From NCBI GenBank assembly GCA_020041925.1, contig CP083409.1: a DNA stretch of 64,000 bases; one strand, written 5' to 3'. The DNA comes from Faucicola osloensis_D (GTDB lineage Bacteria; Pseudomonadota; Gammaproteobacteria; Pseudomonadales; Moraxellaceae). The first letter of the stretch is position 1, and the number at the start of each line of letters is the position of its first letter. This document shows positions 43,324-51,485 of the stretch, piece by piece. The notes beneath the pieces were generated by a model. It searched no databases. It worked only from the letters and a program-made list of their open reading frames with translations, and was not told the DNA's origin. The position numbers were made by a program, and so were the translations under genes.

Positions 43324-43357
43324 AAAAAAAGCGCTTATAATAAATAAGCGCTTTTTT
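43324..43357. terminator. Bidirectional terminator between regA and csp gene
   Basis: AAAAAAAGCGCTTA / TAAGCGCTTTTTT perfect stem with a 7-nt AT loop, between convergent genes. Confidence 0.9.
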
Positions 43358-43459
43358 GATATCTATTTTTTGCTATCGATGCAAATGGCTAATCAATCAA
43401 TGACGCGTTATTCACGCCACGCGTTATCAGACCATTTACGATAGTAGGCTTAGCTAACC

Positions 43460-43672
43460 TTAGATAGCAACGATATTGCTAGCTTGGTCGCCTTTTTGAC
43501 CTTGGGTCACAACGAAAGATACGCGTTGACCTTCCGCTAAGGTTTTGAAACCTGAGCTTGCGATTTGGCTATAATGTGCGAAAACGTCTTTGCCGCCATT
43601 GTCTTGTTCGATAAAGCCAAAGCCTTTTGATTCGTTAAACCATTTTACGGTGCCGTTTACAGTATTTGACAT
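43460..43672 (-). CDS. Cold shock protein (CspA family)
   Basis: RNA-binding cold-shock-domain protein, 70 residues from ATG 43672 (MSNTVNGTVKWFNESKGFGF). RNP1 (KGFGFIEQ) and RNP2 (DVFAHYSQI) are intact. AGGACAATCCT precedes the ATG; the frame extends upstream to 43711 without a ribosome site. A promoter about 207 nt upstream implies the long leader typical of csp mRNAs. Confidence 0.95.
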   Translation of the reverse strand: MSNTVNGTVKWFNESKGFGFIEQDNGGKDVFAHYSQIASSGFKTLAEGQRVSFVVTQGQKGDQASNIVAI

Positions 43673-44039
43673 AGGATTGTCCTTGATTAAATAGATTTTA
43701 AAAGTGGTCATCTGACCCTAAAGCTGGAACTAAGCCACAACACGATTCTATTCGGTATGAAAGAATTGCGGCAGTTTTGATACACGATTGACTTAAAATC
43801 TAGGACACAAGCGTAATGGAAACGAACTTAGAATAGACTTAATGTAATGCGATTGAAACTTCTGACTGCTTTCTAGCTGTTGTCCAGTATATAGTAATAC
43901 CGGCAGATAGCAAGGAATATCACAATAGTTTTGTAAGTGAACTGTGTTAAATCCAACTTTTTACCTTTATTTAAGCCAAAGGCTGATTTTGATTTGAGCC
44001 AAAGGTTGGTTTTCATTTAAGCTGAAGGCTGATTCTCAT
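43673..44039. other. Leader of csp gene and tandem repeat region
   Basis: Minus-strand leader of the csp gene (about 207 nt from the predicted start site), its promoter (43886-43913), and three of the four 23-bp repeats that continue into the end of the GT2 gene. No gene is supported. Confidence 0.6.
43886..43913 (-). promoter_or_regulatory. Candidate promoter of csp gene
   Basis: -35 TTGCTA (43913-43908), 16-bp spacer, -10 TATACT (43891-43886), giving a leader of about 207 nt before the ATG. Confidence 0.5.
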
Positions 44040-44060
44040 TTAACCCGAAGGCTGATTCTC
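43969..44060. repeat. Four 23-bp tandem repeats overlapping the 3' end of the GT2 gene
   Basis: Units at 43969-43991, 43992-44014, 44015-44037 and 44038-44060, each starting ATTTRA and containing a small hairpin (AGCC-AAA-GGCT in the first). The last unit contains the stop and last codons of the glycosyltransferase gene, so the array looks like repeated duplication of that gene end. Confidence 0.88.
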
Positions 44061-44759
44061 TAAGTCCCTTAAAAAATGGGCAAATCCTTCCTCAGCGCGG
44101 GCATCAAGGCGACTGCTAGTCACTACGCGTACCAAATTACTCCAAATAATGGGTAAATTGGCTTGCTCAAATTTTTTGACCAAACCCACATCTTCATGGC
44201 AAGTTAATTCATCAAAACCACCCACCGCCACATAATCTTGACTGGTAAAGCTCAAATTTGCCCCATGAATATGGCGATGATTCATACAATCTTGATAATG
44301 GGCGAGGTATTGTTGTTTGGTACTCTCTGACAACGCATCCCAACAATCGATGCTCACTACGCCACATATCATGGCTGTGGGCATAGTGGTGGGCTCAGCT
44401 TTTAAGTGTTTGATTTGTGCCATTAACCAATCAGCTTCCACCATACTATCGGCGTCGGTGCAAGCAATCCAATCAGCCCCTTGTTCGATTAAGTAGCGCA
44501 CGCCCAAATCCCTGACTTTACCCACACAGCGAAACTCACAGCGCAGCCAATCTACTTGGGCATTTTGTACTTTTGATAAGGTATCATCATCACAACTATC
44601 TAGCACGACCACCGTTTGTACCGATATGTCGCTTGATAGCTGAGCAATCGCCTGTTTAATCGCATTCAAACACGCGCTGATGCTATCGGCTTCATTATGA
44701 GCAGGGATGACTATGCCGATTTTTTTGGGTAGCGGCTTTGGGGCGGTAGTATTTGGCAT
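44040..44759 (-). CDS. Glycosyltransferase family 2 protein
   Basis: 239 residues from ATG 44759, chosen because GAGAAAAAC precedes it and it starts just before KKIGIVIPAHNEADSISACLNAI. The GT-A fold shows VVLDSCDDDT, the metal-binding DxD in WIACTDADSMVEADWL, and the acceptor region GANLSFTSQDYVAVGGFDE. No membrane segment. It is last in a four-gene cluster with a PIG-L deacetylase and a methyltransferase; donor and acceptor are unknown. Confidence 0.85.
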   Translation of the reverse strand: MPNTTAPKPLPKKIGIVIPAHNEADSISACLNAIKQAIAQLSSDISVQTVVVLDSCDDDTLSKVQNAQVDWLRCEFRCVGKVRDLGVRYLIEQGADWIACTDADSMVEADWLMAQIKHLKAEPTTMPTAMICGVVSIDCWDALSESTKQQYLAHYQDCMNHRHIHGANLSFTSQDYVAVGGFDELTCHEDVGLVKKFEQANLPIIWSNLVRVVTSSRLDARAEEGFAHFLRDLENQPSG

Positions 44760-44773
44760 GATGTTTTTCTCAG

Positions 44774-45376
44774 TTATTCCACTAGATTTTCTTGCTTGGC
44801 AAGGCTTTGGTGATTGGCTTGCCAAATGGTCAACAAAAAATCCTGGTCAATCACATGACTCTGCTGACGGTAGCGTAGCTGTTGTTGCAAACTGTCGTGG
44901 ACTGTTTCGCCTGTCAGTTGAAATCCGTCAATCGGATAGCGCCAATGACAGGCTAAAATCACGCCATTGTCTGTCAATGCAGTGTTGAGCCAAGCGATGA
45001 CTTCGGTCAGTGCGTCAGGCGCCAAGTAGTATAAAATCTCACTGACCACAATCAAATCAAATCGCTCATTCGGCAAATCCTGCGGTATCAAGCCTTGCAT
45101 AACTTGCACATGTGCCTTTTTTTGCAGACGCTCACTGGCAAGTTTGACTGCCTCAAGTTGCCCATCCACACACCTCAAATAATCGCAGCGCTGAGCTAGC
45201 TGCTCACTAAATACACCATTGCTACAGCCCAGTTCAATCGCCTTGGCAAAATGCGGGTAGGGCAACAATGACAAGCAAATCGCGCGTTTTCGCAATTCAT
45301 ACCAGCGTTTTTCATATTGCCAAGGGTCGCTACTATCGGCATAGATTTGGGCAAAATACGCTGACACATCAGTCAT
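44774..45376 (-). CDS. SAM-dependent methyltransferase, NodS-like
   Basis: 200 residues from ATG 45376, supported by GAGG upstream (a TTG at 45391 is in frame but overlaps it). DPWQYEKRWYELRKRA is characteristic of NodS-type methyltransferases; the SAM motif is AIELGCSNGVFSEQLA, followed by FDLIVVSEILYYL. NodS methylates a deacetylated glucosamine; with a PIG-L deacetylase next to it, an analogous amino-sugar or amide substrate is possible. Overlaps the deacetylase gene by 8 nt; the GT2 gene starts 14 nt after it. Confidence 0.85.
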   Translation of the reverse strand: MTDVSAYFAQIYADSSDPWQYEKRWYELRKRAICLSLLPYPHFAKAIELGCSNGVFSEQLAQRCDYLRCVDGQLEAVKLASERLQKKAHVQVMQGLIPQDLPNERFDLIVVSEILYYLAPDALTEVIAWLNTALTDNGVILACHWRYPIDGFQLTGETVHDSLQQQLRYRQQSHVIDQDFLLTIWQANHQSLAKQENLVE

Positions 45377-46190
45377 AAAGATATACCTCAAATGGTTGGC
45401 TAAGTCTGGTTAAGGTGGTGTCAGACAAAATAGGCGCTGTTCCCGTTGTTGGGTCAGCATAGATTTGACTGCTAAAACAGCGCATGGCATAACTTTTTTG
45501 CTGCGCCTGCAATTCGCTTAAATCAAATCGCCATGCCTTGTGCCAGGGAATACGGCTATCGCCAGGTTTTGCCCAATGCCATGCCCAAATCAGCACTTGA
45601 TAGCAGGTCAAATTTAGGCGACTTTTAAACTCATGGGCAAAACGCTGTACCACTTGCCCAGTGCCTTCATGGTCGGGATGACCATCGTACGCAAATGGGG
45701 TGATTAAAATATCAGTGGGCTGAATCAGCGATGTTAATTTGTCAAAAAAATCCGCTTGTCGCCCAAAAACTTCACCATCAGGAAAATTTAAGCTCGTCAT
45801 CGACACATTGGGCAAATCCAAACTGCTATCGAGCGTTTCAAGCGCAAGCTGGCTTTCAAGCGCTCGGATTTTTGCCAGTTTGTCGGTTGGATACAGCGGT
45901 GAGTTAGGGTGGCTTTTTTCGCCGTGGGTGACGCTAACAATCAATACTTGATTGCCTTGAGCCACCAACGCTTGCAGCAAGCCACCACAGCCCAAAATCT
46001 CATCATCTGGGTGCGGCGCAAAAATACACACGCGCCGATGGGTAGGGAAATGGGTCGATATATCCAGTCTGGTGAGACTGTGCAACCCTTGCCACGCTTG
46101 CCAGTCTTGTGCAGAGGTGCCGTCGCCTGCAATTAAACGGTCACCCACAATCGGATGTAGTGGGGCGGGCTTAGAATCTACAGTTGCCAT
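45369..46190 (-). CDS. PIG-L family deacetylase (LmbE-like)
   Basis: 273-residue zinc amidohydrolase. CIFAPHPDDEILGCGG (PHPDDE, zinc ligands and catalytic Asp) and FAYDGHPDHEGTG (third zinc His region) are intact; THGEKSHPNSP follows the second strand. The family removes acetyl groups from N-acetylglucosamine derivatives or similar amides. Overlaps the upstream dehydrogenase-like gene by 13 nt and the methyltransferase gene by 8 nt, indicating translational coupling and stoichiometric products. Confidence 0.88.
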   Translation of the reverse strand: MATVDSKPAPLHPIVGDRLIAGDGTSAQDWQAWQGLHSLTRLDISTHFPTHRRVCIFAPHPDDEILGCGGLLQALVAQGNQVLIVSVTHGEKSHPNSPLYPTDKLAKIRALESQLALETLDSSLDLPNVSMTSLNFPDGEVFGRQADFFDKLTSLIQPTDILITPFAYDGHPDHEGTGQVVQRFAHEFKSRLNLTCYQVLIWAWHWAKPGDSRIPWHKAWRFDLSELQAQQKSYAMRCFSSQIYADPTTGTAPILSDTTLTRLSQPFEVYLYD

Positions 46191-47275
46191 ACTCCCCCTT
46201 GTGAATCGCCTAGCTGTTCGGCAGTCAATTTGCCAATCGCTTCACTGTCAAATGCGCCATGGGTTTGACGGATAAATACCGATAAATCTGCCGTTAGCCG
46301 TGCAAAATGGGCGTTTTTACAATAAGGCGTTGCCCCCAAAGCTTTACCAACTTTTTCAAGCACTAGCATGGCGGTAGTCTCCACTTGCGCTCTTAAGATA
46401 CGGATGGGAAGTGCATGACTTTGGCTAGGCTCACTATCGATTAATTGCGCAACCTGATGAAAGTACGCTTGGGTGACACTGAGTGCTTGCGACACTTCGC
46501 CAAGATAAAGTGCTTTAAAGGCTTGGGGTTTTTGCTGATAACTGTCCAATAAAAACTGTGCCAACTGGGCTGCCGCGCCATACCAACAAGCCGCTACCCC
46601 TGCCGCACCCTGCCAAAATCCTGGGCGGTCGAGATAAGGGCTGCTGTCTTTGGCAATCGCATTTGATATGACTTGGGTGGCATGAGCGCCTTTTAGATGG
46701 AGGGTGGCTGTCGCCGTGTAGGGCATACCTACCGCATACCAACCGCTGTCATCAATGGTCACTTGCGGTTGCTTCATGGCTAACATCAGTAATTGGGCGT
46801 TATTTTGGTCATCTCGGAAACTAACCAAGCCATGATCGACAAAGGTCGCACCCGAACACCACAGTTTTTGTCCCGTGCATGTTTCGCCATCAAAACGCAG
46901 TGGGTCATCACCGCCTTCTGCTGCCCATACTGCCCATAGACCATCAGCGATATCGTCCACGCCCAATTCTGCCAGAATCGCCAATGCATCAAGATGCGAC
47001 TCAAAAAATTTGACCAAGTTCAAGTCACAAGCCGCAACCTGTGCCAATACTTGCCAGCGCTGTAAAGTATTACCGTTTGCGGGCAAGGCAATTTGAGCGG
47101 ACAAAAGCACCAACTGTGACAAAGTTTGCTTTAATTGTGTGACATAAGCGGTATCGCTTAATTTAGGTGATGTATCAACCGTTCTGCGAAAGTCTTGCAA
47201 AGTAGCGGTGATTAATTTGCCCAATTCCGATTGGTGATAGTCGGCAGGTAAAGCGTGATCCAACACTGGTGTCAT
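46178..47275 (-). CDS. Acyl-CoA dehydrogenase-like protein, atypical active site
   Basis: 365 residues of the acyl-CoA dehydrogenase fold: helical N-domain, a middle beta domain with GQKLWCSGATFVDHGLVS and GWYAVGMPYTATATLHLKG, and a helical C-domain. The usual C-terminal YEGT-type catalytic glutamate motif is missing; the corresponding end reads VFIRQTHGAFDSEAIG. It may be an oxidase- or monooxygenase-like homologue or have another base. First in the cluster with PIG-L, NodS-like and GT2 genes, 54 nt after otsA. Confidence 0.75.
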   Translation of the reverse strand: MTPVLDHALPADYHQSELGKLITATLQDFRRTVDTSPKLSDTAYVTQLKQTLSQLVLLSAQIALPANGNTLQRWQVLAQVAACDLNLVKFFESHLDALAILAELGVDDIADGLWAVWAAEGGDDPLRFDGETCTGQKLWCSGATFVDHGLVSFRDDQNNAQLLMLAMKQPQVTIDDSGWYAVGMPYTATATLHLKGAHATQVISNAIAKDSSPYLDRPGFWQGAAGVAACWYGAAAQLAQFLLDSYQQKPQAFKALYLGEVSQALSVTQAYFHQVAQLIDSEPSQSHALPIRILRAQVETTAMLVLEKVGKALGATPYCKNAHFARLTADLSVFIRQTHGAFDSEAIGKLTAEQLGDSQGGVWQL

Positions 47276-47329
47276 TGTGAGTTTCTCATTGGCTGTTTTG
47301 TTGTCTATTTTATTGTCTCTGTGATTGGG

Positions 47330-48745
47330 TTATGGAGTTTTATCCATGTGGGTTAAATCTGCCAAAAAATGCGCTCGCCACGTGTCAATATCGGTCTCAT
47401 AAATGCCCTGTAGCAGCGATTGGTGACGTTGTTCCCGTTGTTGTTTGGTCATGGTCAATGCTTGGTATAAGCCCTCTATCATGCTGTCGTTGCTATTCGG
47501 GTCGACCAAGATAGCTTGCTGAAGTTGGTGCGCTGCCCCCGCATTTTTAGACAAAATCAAAACCCCTGCGTTTTGTTCGTCCTGGGCAGCAATGTATTCT
47601 TTTGCCACCAAATTCATGCCGTCTTTTAGCGAGTTAACCCAACAAATTTGGCATTGCCTAAATAACGGCATTAAATTGTCATGACTAACAGGGTCTTCTT
47701 GATAGATAATCGGTTGCCAACTGGCAGTAGCAAATTGGCTATTAATTTGCTCAACTAGGGTGTGTACTTGTTGTCGCAACTGTTGATAGGTCTCAATATC
47801 AAGACGGGAAGGGCAAGCAATTTGATAGAGCTGAATTCGTTCAAGGTATTGCGGATAACGCCGCAAAAAGGCAGCAAAAGCTTGTAAGCGTTCGGGAATA
47901 CCTTTGGTGTAATCCAGTCGTTCCACCGCTAGAATCGTGGTGATGGTTGAAGTGAGATTTTTTAACACAGCTTGGTCGGACAGCGGTTGACTAGCAAGCT
48001 TATGAATATAGACAGGATTGATACCAATCGGATAGGCTTTTATTAAGGTGGTATGATTACCATGGGTAATGAGTGTACGCGCATTTGTTTGAGTAATTTG
48101 GATGGCGTGGGGGAGTAGCTGCTCAATCACCGCGACACAATTTTGAGCGTCTTGTTGGGTTTGTAATCCAACCACATCGTAATCGAGTAATTGATGGATT
48201 AACGTTTGACCATAAGTCAAAAAATCCCATACCCATAACTGGGGAAATGGAATATGCAAAAAAAAGCCAATGCGCTGTTTCATGCCTAAGTCACGGCAAT
48301 GCCTTGCTACCGCAAAAAAGTGATAATCTTGTATCCAAATCATATCGTCAGGCTGTGCGATTTGCTGTAGTTGTTTGGCAAACATACGATTGACAGCTTG
48401 ATAAACGCTAAAATCTTCACTACTTGATATAATCAAATCCGTGCGGTCATGCATCCCCGCCCAAAGTCGATTATTGGCGTAACCACAATAATACTTTTCA
48501 TATTGTATGGGGGAAAAAGCCGTGGTGACATAGGTGACTTTGTCATGCTGCTCAGTCGCAAATTGATTGACGGTATCGGGCATATCGCTGATAGTTGTCA
48601 CTACTTGACCGTTCCAACCGACCCAAATACCACCATCTTTGGCAAGGGCTTCTTGAAGCGCTACTGCCAACCCGCCTGCCACAGCTTTAGGTGACTGTTT
48701 ATTAGGTAAATTAACCCGATTCGATAACACGATCAACTTTGACAT
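47330..48745 (-). CDS. otsA: Trehalose-6-phosphate synthase (UDP-glucose)
   Basis: GT20 enzyme making trehalose 6-phosphate. 471 residues: SNRVNLP and VAGGLAVALQEAL near the start, WIQDYHFFAVARHCRDLG, GFFLHIPFPQ, VERLDYTKGIPERLQAFAAFL and SLKDGMNLVAKEYIAAQ bind donor and acceptor. It starts inside the last codons of otsB (13-nt overlap). Together they give osmotic or desiccation protection. Confidence 0.95.
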   Translation of the reverse strand: MSKLIVLSNRVNLPNKQSPKAVAGGLAVALQEALAKDGGIWVGWNGQVVTTISDMPDTVNQFATEQHDKVTYVTTAFSPIQYEKYYCGYANNRLWAGMHDRTDLIISSSEDFSVYQAVNRMFAKQLQQIAQPDDMIWIQDYHFFAVARHCRDLGMKQRIGFFLHIPFPQLWVWDFLTYGQTLIHQLLDYDVVGLQTQQDAQNCVAVIEQLLPHAIQITQTNARTLITHGNHTTLIKAYPIGINPVYIHKLASQPLSDQAVLKNLTSTITTILAVERLDYTKGIPERLQAFAAFLRRYPQYLERIQLYQIACPSRLDIETYQQLRQQVHTLVEQINSQFATASWQPIIYQEDPVSHDNLMPLFRQCQICWVNSLKDGMNLVAKEYIAAQDEQNAGVLILSKNAGAAHQLQQAILVDPNSNDSMIEGLYQALTMTKQQREQRHQSLLQGIYETDIDTWRAHFLADLTHMDKTP

Positions 48746-49566
48746 AGGGTCAATAATCCTTTAAGTAACACAGTAACGGCTGAGACGTCGCTCACATAAT
48801 AATGGGCATGGGTAGGTTCACAACCGACTTTGATACCAATTCCTTTGATATCACTACCTTTCTTATTTGATGTATCACCATAACTTTGTACGGCAATAAA
48901 TCCTGCTTCATCAGTCACATCATCGCCGATAAATATTGGACGGCAATGAGGATGATAGTGTTTTAAAACATGGTTAATGGCACTGCCTTTATCGACCCCT
49001 TGCGGCAATAGCTCATACACACATTTGCCCGCTTTAAGTTGCCAATCATTAAAATCATGCCCAATACCTTGCATAATGGTTAAAGCACTATCGGCAAGTT
49101 CAGGGTGCTCACGAAAATGCAGTGCCACACCAAAAGGTTTTTGCTCAATGCGCCAGTGTGGATGATCACCAGTGGCATTAACGACGCTTTGATTAATTTG
49201 TTGTAGCTGCGCTAAATTGATATGCACTAAAGAATAGGTATCGATTAAAGTATCGCATTGCAAACCGTGACTACCAATCACCGGCAATTTTAACGGCGCT
49301 GTCAAACGTCTAGCATCGGCAACTGACCGCCCTGTTACTAGCCAAACGGGTAAATGGTTTTGTAACTGCGCTAAAATTGCTAAATTATCATTGCTGATAA
49401 AACTTTGCTGGGGATCGGGGTGAAATTCACTAAGCGTCCCATCAATATCTAACAATAGCAAAAAATCACCAACCCCTTGCACAACTTTGGCTAAATTATC
49501 AGCTAAAAGTTGTGAGGGGCTAGTGACTGAATGATAGGTAATGGTATGAAGGTGACTAACACTCAT
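48733..49566 (-). CDS. otsB: Trehalose-6-phosphate phosphatase
   Basis: HAD-type phosphatase producing trehalose. 277 residues with the nucleophile motif LLLLDIDGTLSEFHPD, lid region and KAGKCVYELLPQGVDKGSAINHVL, then the metal-binding IFIGDDVTDEAGF. Full family length. Upstream partner of otsA in an otsBA operon; the alcohol dehydrogenase gene ends 61 nt before it on the same strand. Confidence 0.95.
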   Translation of the reverse strand: MSVSHLHTITYHSVTSPSQLLADNLAKVVQGVGDFLLLLDIDGTLSEFHPDPQQSFISNDNLAILAQLQNHLPVWLVTGRSVADARRLTAPLKLPVIGSHGLQCDTLIDTYSLVHINLAQLQQINQSVVNATGDHPHWRIEQKPFGVALHFREHPELADSALTIMQGIGHDFNDWQLKAGKCVYELLPQGVDKGSAINHVLKHYHPHCRPIFIGDDVTDEAGFIAVQSYGDTSNKKGSDIKGIGIKVGCEPTHAHYYVSDVSAVTVLLKGLLTLCQS

Positions 49567-49627
49567 CTTATATTTTTATCATTTTATCATTCTAAATTAA
49601 TCATGCTAAATCCATGACAAGGTAAAA

Positions 49628-50791
49628 TTACGGTGTCAAAATCACTTTTCGACACTCTTCTTCACGTTTTTCAAAGATTTCATAGCCTTTTGCCGCATCC
49701 GATAGATTCATACGATGGGTAATAATCGCTTCAGGCGATAAATCCCCATTTTCAATATGTTCAAGCAGTTGTGGCAAGTATTTATGTACATGGGTTTGAC
49801 CCATTTTAAAGGTTAATCCTTTGTCAAACGCATCACCCATTAAGAAACCATGAATCGGACCTGCGTATACCCCAGGAATACTGACTGTACCACCACGGCG
49901 TACCGCTGCTATACACTGGCGTAATGCCGCGCCACTTGAGCCTTCAAGCTTGAGCGTCGTTAATACCGTTTCAACGATGCTACCTTTTGATTCAAAACCA
50001 ACGGCATCAATCACCGCATCGACACCACGATGCCCCGCAGTTTGCTCAATAATCGCTTCTGCGGCATCAACTTTGTCAAAATTGACAGGAATTGCGCCAT
50101 ACGTATCTTGTGCGTATTGCAGACGATAGTCATTGTGGTCAACGATAAATATCTGTGCAGCGCCTAACATTTTGGCACAGGCAGCTGATAGCAAGCCCAC
50201 AGGGCCTGCACCATAGATAGCCAAAGTCGAACCTTTGGTAACATTGGCGTTCGTCACCGCTTGCCATGCAGTCGGCAAAATATCCGATAAGAACAACACT
50301 TTCTCATCAGCCAGCGAGCCTGGGACTTTAAAAGGACCAAAATTGGCTTTTGGGACACGCACATAGTCTGCTTGTCCACCCGGCACACCGCCATACAAAT
50401 GACTAAAACCAAACAATGCCGAAGGTGGCGGAATAAGCTTTTTGTTCATCGCCGCGCCGGGACCCTCATTGGTGGTCTCACAGGCTGCCATCAAATCATT
50501 TTGACAAAAAAAGCAGCTACCACAGGCAATTACAAATGGTATCACCACGCGATCGCCTTTTTTTACCGCCGTAACGTCAGCACCCACTTCTTCGACAACC
50601 CCCATAAATTCATGACCAAAAATATCGCCTTCTTCGGTCGCAGGGATTTTGCCACGGTATAAATGTAGGTCCGAGCCACAAATGGCGGTAGCGGTAACTT
50701 TTAAGATAATATCATCTTTGGCTTTTAATTGTGGGTCTGGAACATTGTCAACTCGAACATCTTTGGCACCGTGATAGGTTAATGCGCGCAT
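49628..50791 (-). CDS. Zinc-dependent alcohol dehydrogenase (formaldehyde dehydrogenase-like MDR)
   Basis: 387-residue medium-chain dehydrogenase. Catalytic zinc ligands are in ATAICGSDLHLYRG (Cys) and FGHEFMGVVEEVG (His); the structural zinc loop ACGSCFFCQNDLMAACE has four cysteines; NAD binding is AIYGAGPVGLLSAACA. The insertion PPPSALFGFSHLYGGVPGGQADYVRVP and LSDILPTAW resemble glutathione-independent formaldehyde dehydrogenases. Substrate not determined. Ribosome site AGGAGTCATACCC. Confidence 0.88.
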   Translation of the reverse strand: MRALTYHGAKDVRVDNVPDPQLKAKDDIILKVTATAICGSDLHLYRGKIPATEEGDIFGHEFMGVVEEVGADVTAVKKGDRVVIPFVIACGSCFFCQNDLMAACETTNEGPGAAMNKKLIPPPSALFGFSHLYGGVPGGQADYVRVPKANFGPFKVPGSLADEKVLFLSDILPTAWQAVTNANVTKGSTLAIYGAGPVGLLSAACAKMLGAAQIFIVDHNDYRLQYAQDTYGAIPVNFDKVDAAEAIIEQTAGHRGVDAVIDAVGFESKGSIVETVLTTLKLEGSSGAALRQCIAAVRRGGTVSIPGVYAGPIHGFLMGDAFDKGLTFKMGQTHVHKYLPQLLEHIENGDLSPEAIITHRMNLSDAAKGYEIFEKREEECRKVILTP

Positions 50792-50969
50792 GGGTATGAC
50801 TCCTAGTTATTGTTTTTCTGTTGTTGTTTTTTGACTGTTATTTGACCAAATAAAGCAACGCCACTGAACTAATATAATATGTTATGTGGCGTTATCATTT
50901 GATGTTTTGCACAGTAACACGCGCCATGCACGGTTGTTGTCTATTCATGTAGTAGATAGGTTAATGTAA

Positions 50970-50985
50970 TGTAAGCCGCCTTACA
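50970..50985. promoter_or_regulatory. Inverted repeat, possible operator
   Basis: TGTAAG-CCGC-CTTACA, perfect 6-bp arms, about 180 nt upstream of the alcohol dehydrogenase start. Confidence 0.4.
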
Positions 50986-51403
50986 ATAAACCATTGAAAA
51001 TATTATATAATTTTAATTATCGTCCATAAAATTTTAGTATCAACTTTCAAGTATGGCTTAAACTTTAGTTCGCGTAATTTTTTAAAGAATAACGGTCAAA
51101 GCGGCTGATAAAAACCAAAGTGCTCTTACGCTACTAAGTTGCTATTAAAAGGAAACGCATATTAGCTAAGCACAAAACTCAGTCAGTCAACTTAGTCAGT
51201 AAAACTGATTAGCTGTATCCCTTTGGAGGTTATACGATAAGCCAAAATTTGGTTGTCTATGATTTTATCTACATTTTTATTGTCAATTTTTGATAGGTAA
51301 CACGTTGAATTTTGCAAGCTATTAACCCAAGTTATAATTGAAAATACAGCCATCATCAATCATCAAAATAAACATTGTTAATTAAAAAAATTTAAAGATG
51401 GAT

Positions 51404-51431
51404 ATTGAAAAGATTTATCAAAACACCATAT
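51404..51431 (+). promoter_or_regulatory. Candidate sigma-32 promoter of clpB
   Basis: ATTGAAA (51404-51410), 13-bp spacer, CACCATAT (51424-51431), against consensus CTTGAAA and CCCCATNT: one mismatch in each box. Start site expected near 51438, leader about 48 nt. Confidence 0.7.
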
Positions 51432-51485
51432 CAATTTTAGTTCAAAGCTAATTAGTTAAAATAAAAGCTAAAAGGAAAAATAATA

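Larger units (their letters stand above)
50792..51485. other. Long divergent region between alcohol dehydrogenase and clpB
   Basis: About 690 nt, AT-rich, no gene supported on either strand. It contains an inverted repeat TGTAAG-CCGC-CTTACA (50970-50985) that may be an operator for the dehydrogenase, and the clpB heat-shock promoter (51404-51431). The 400 nt between them hold nothing I can name; an unannotated small RNA cannot be excluded. Confidence 0.5.
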
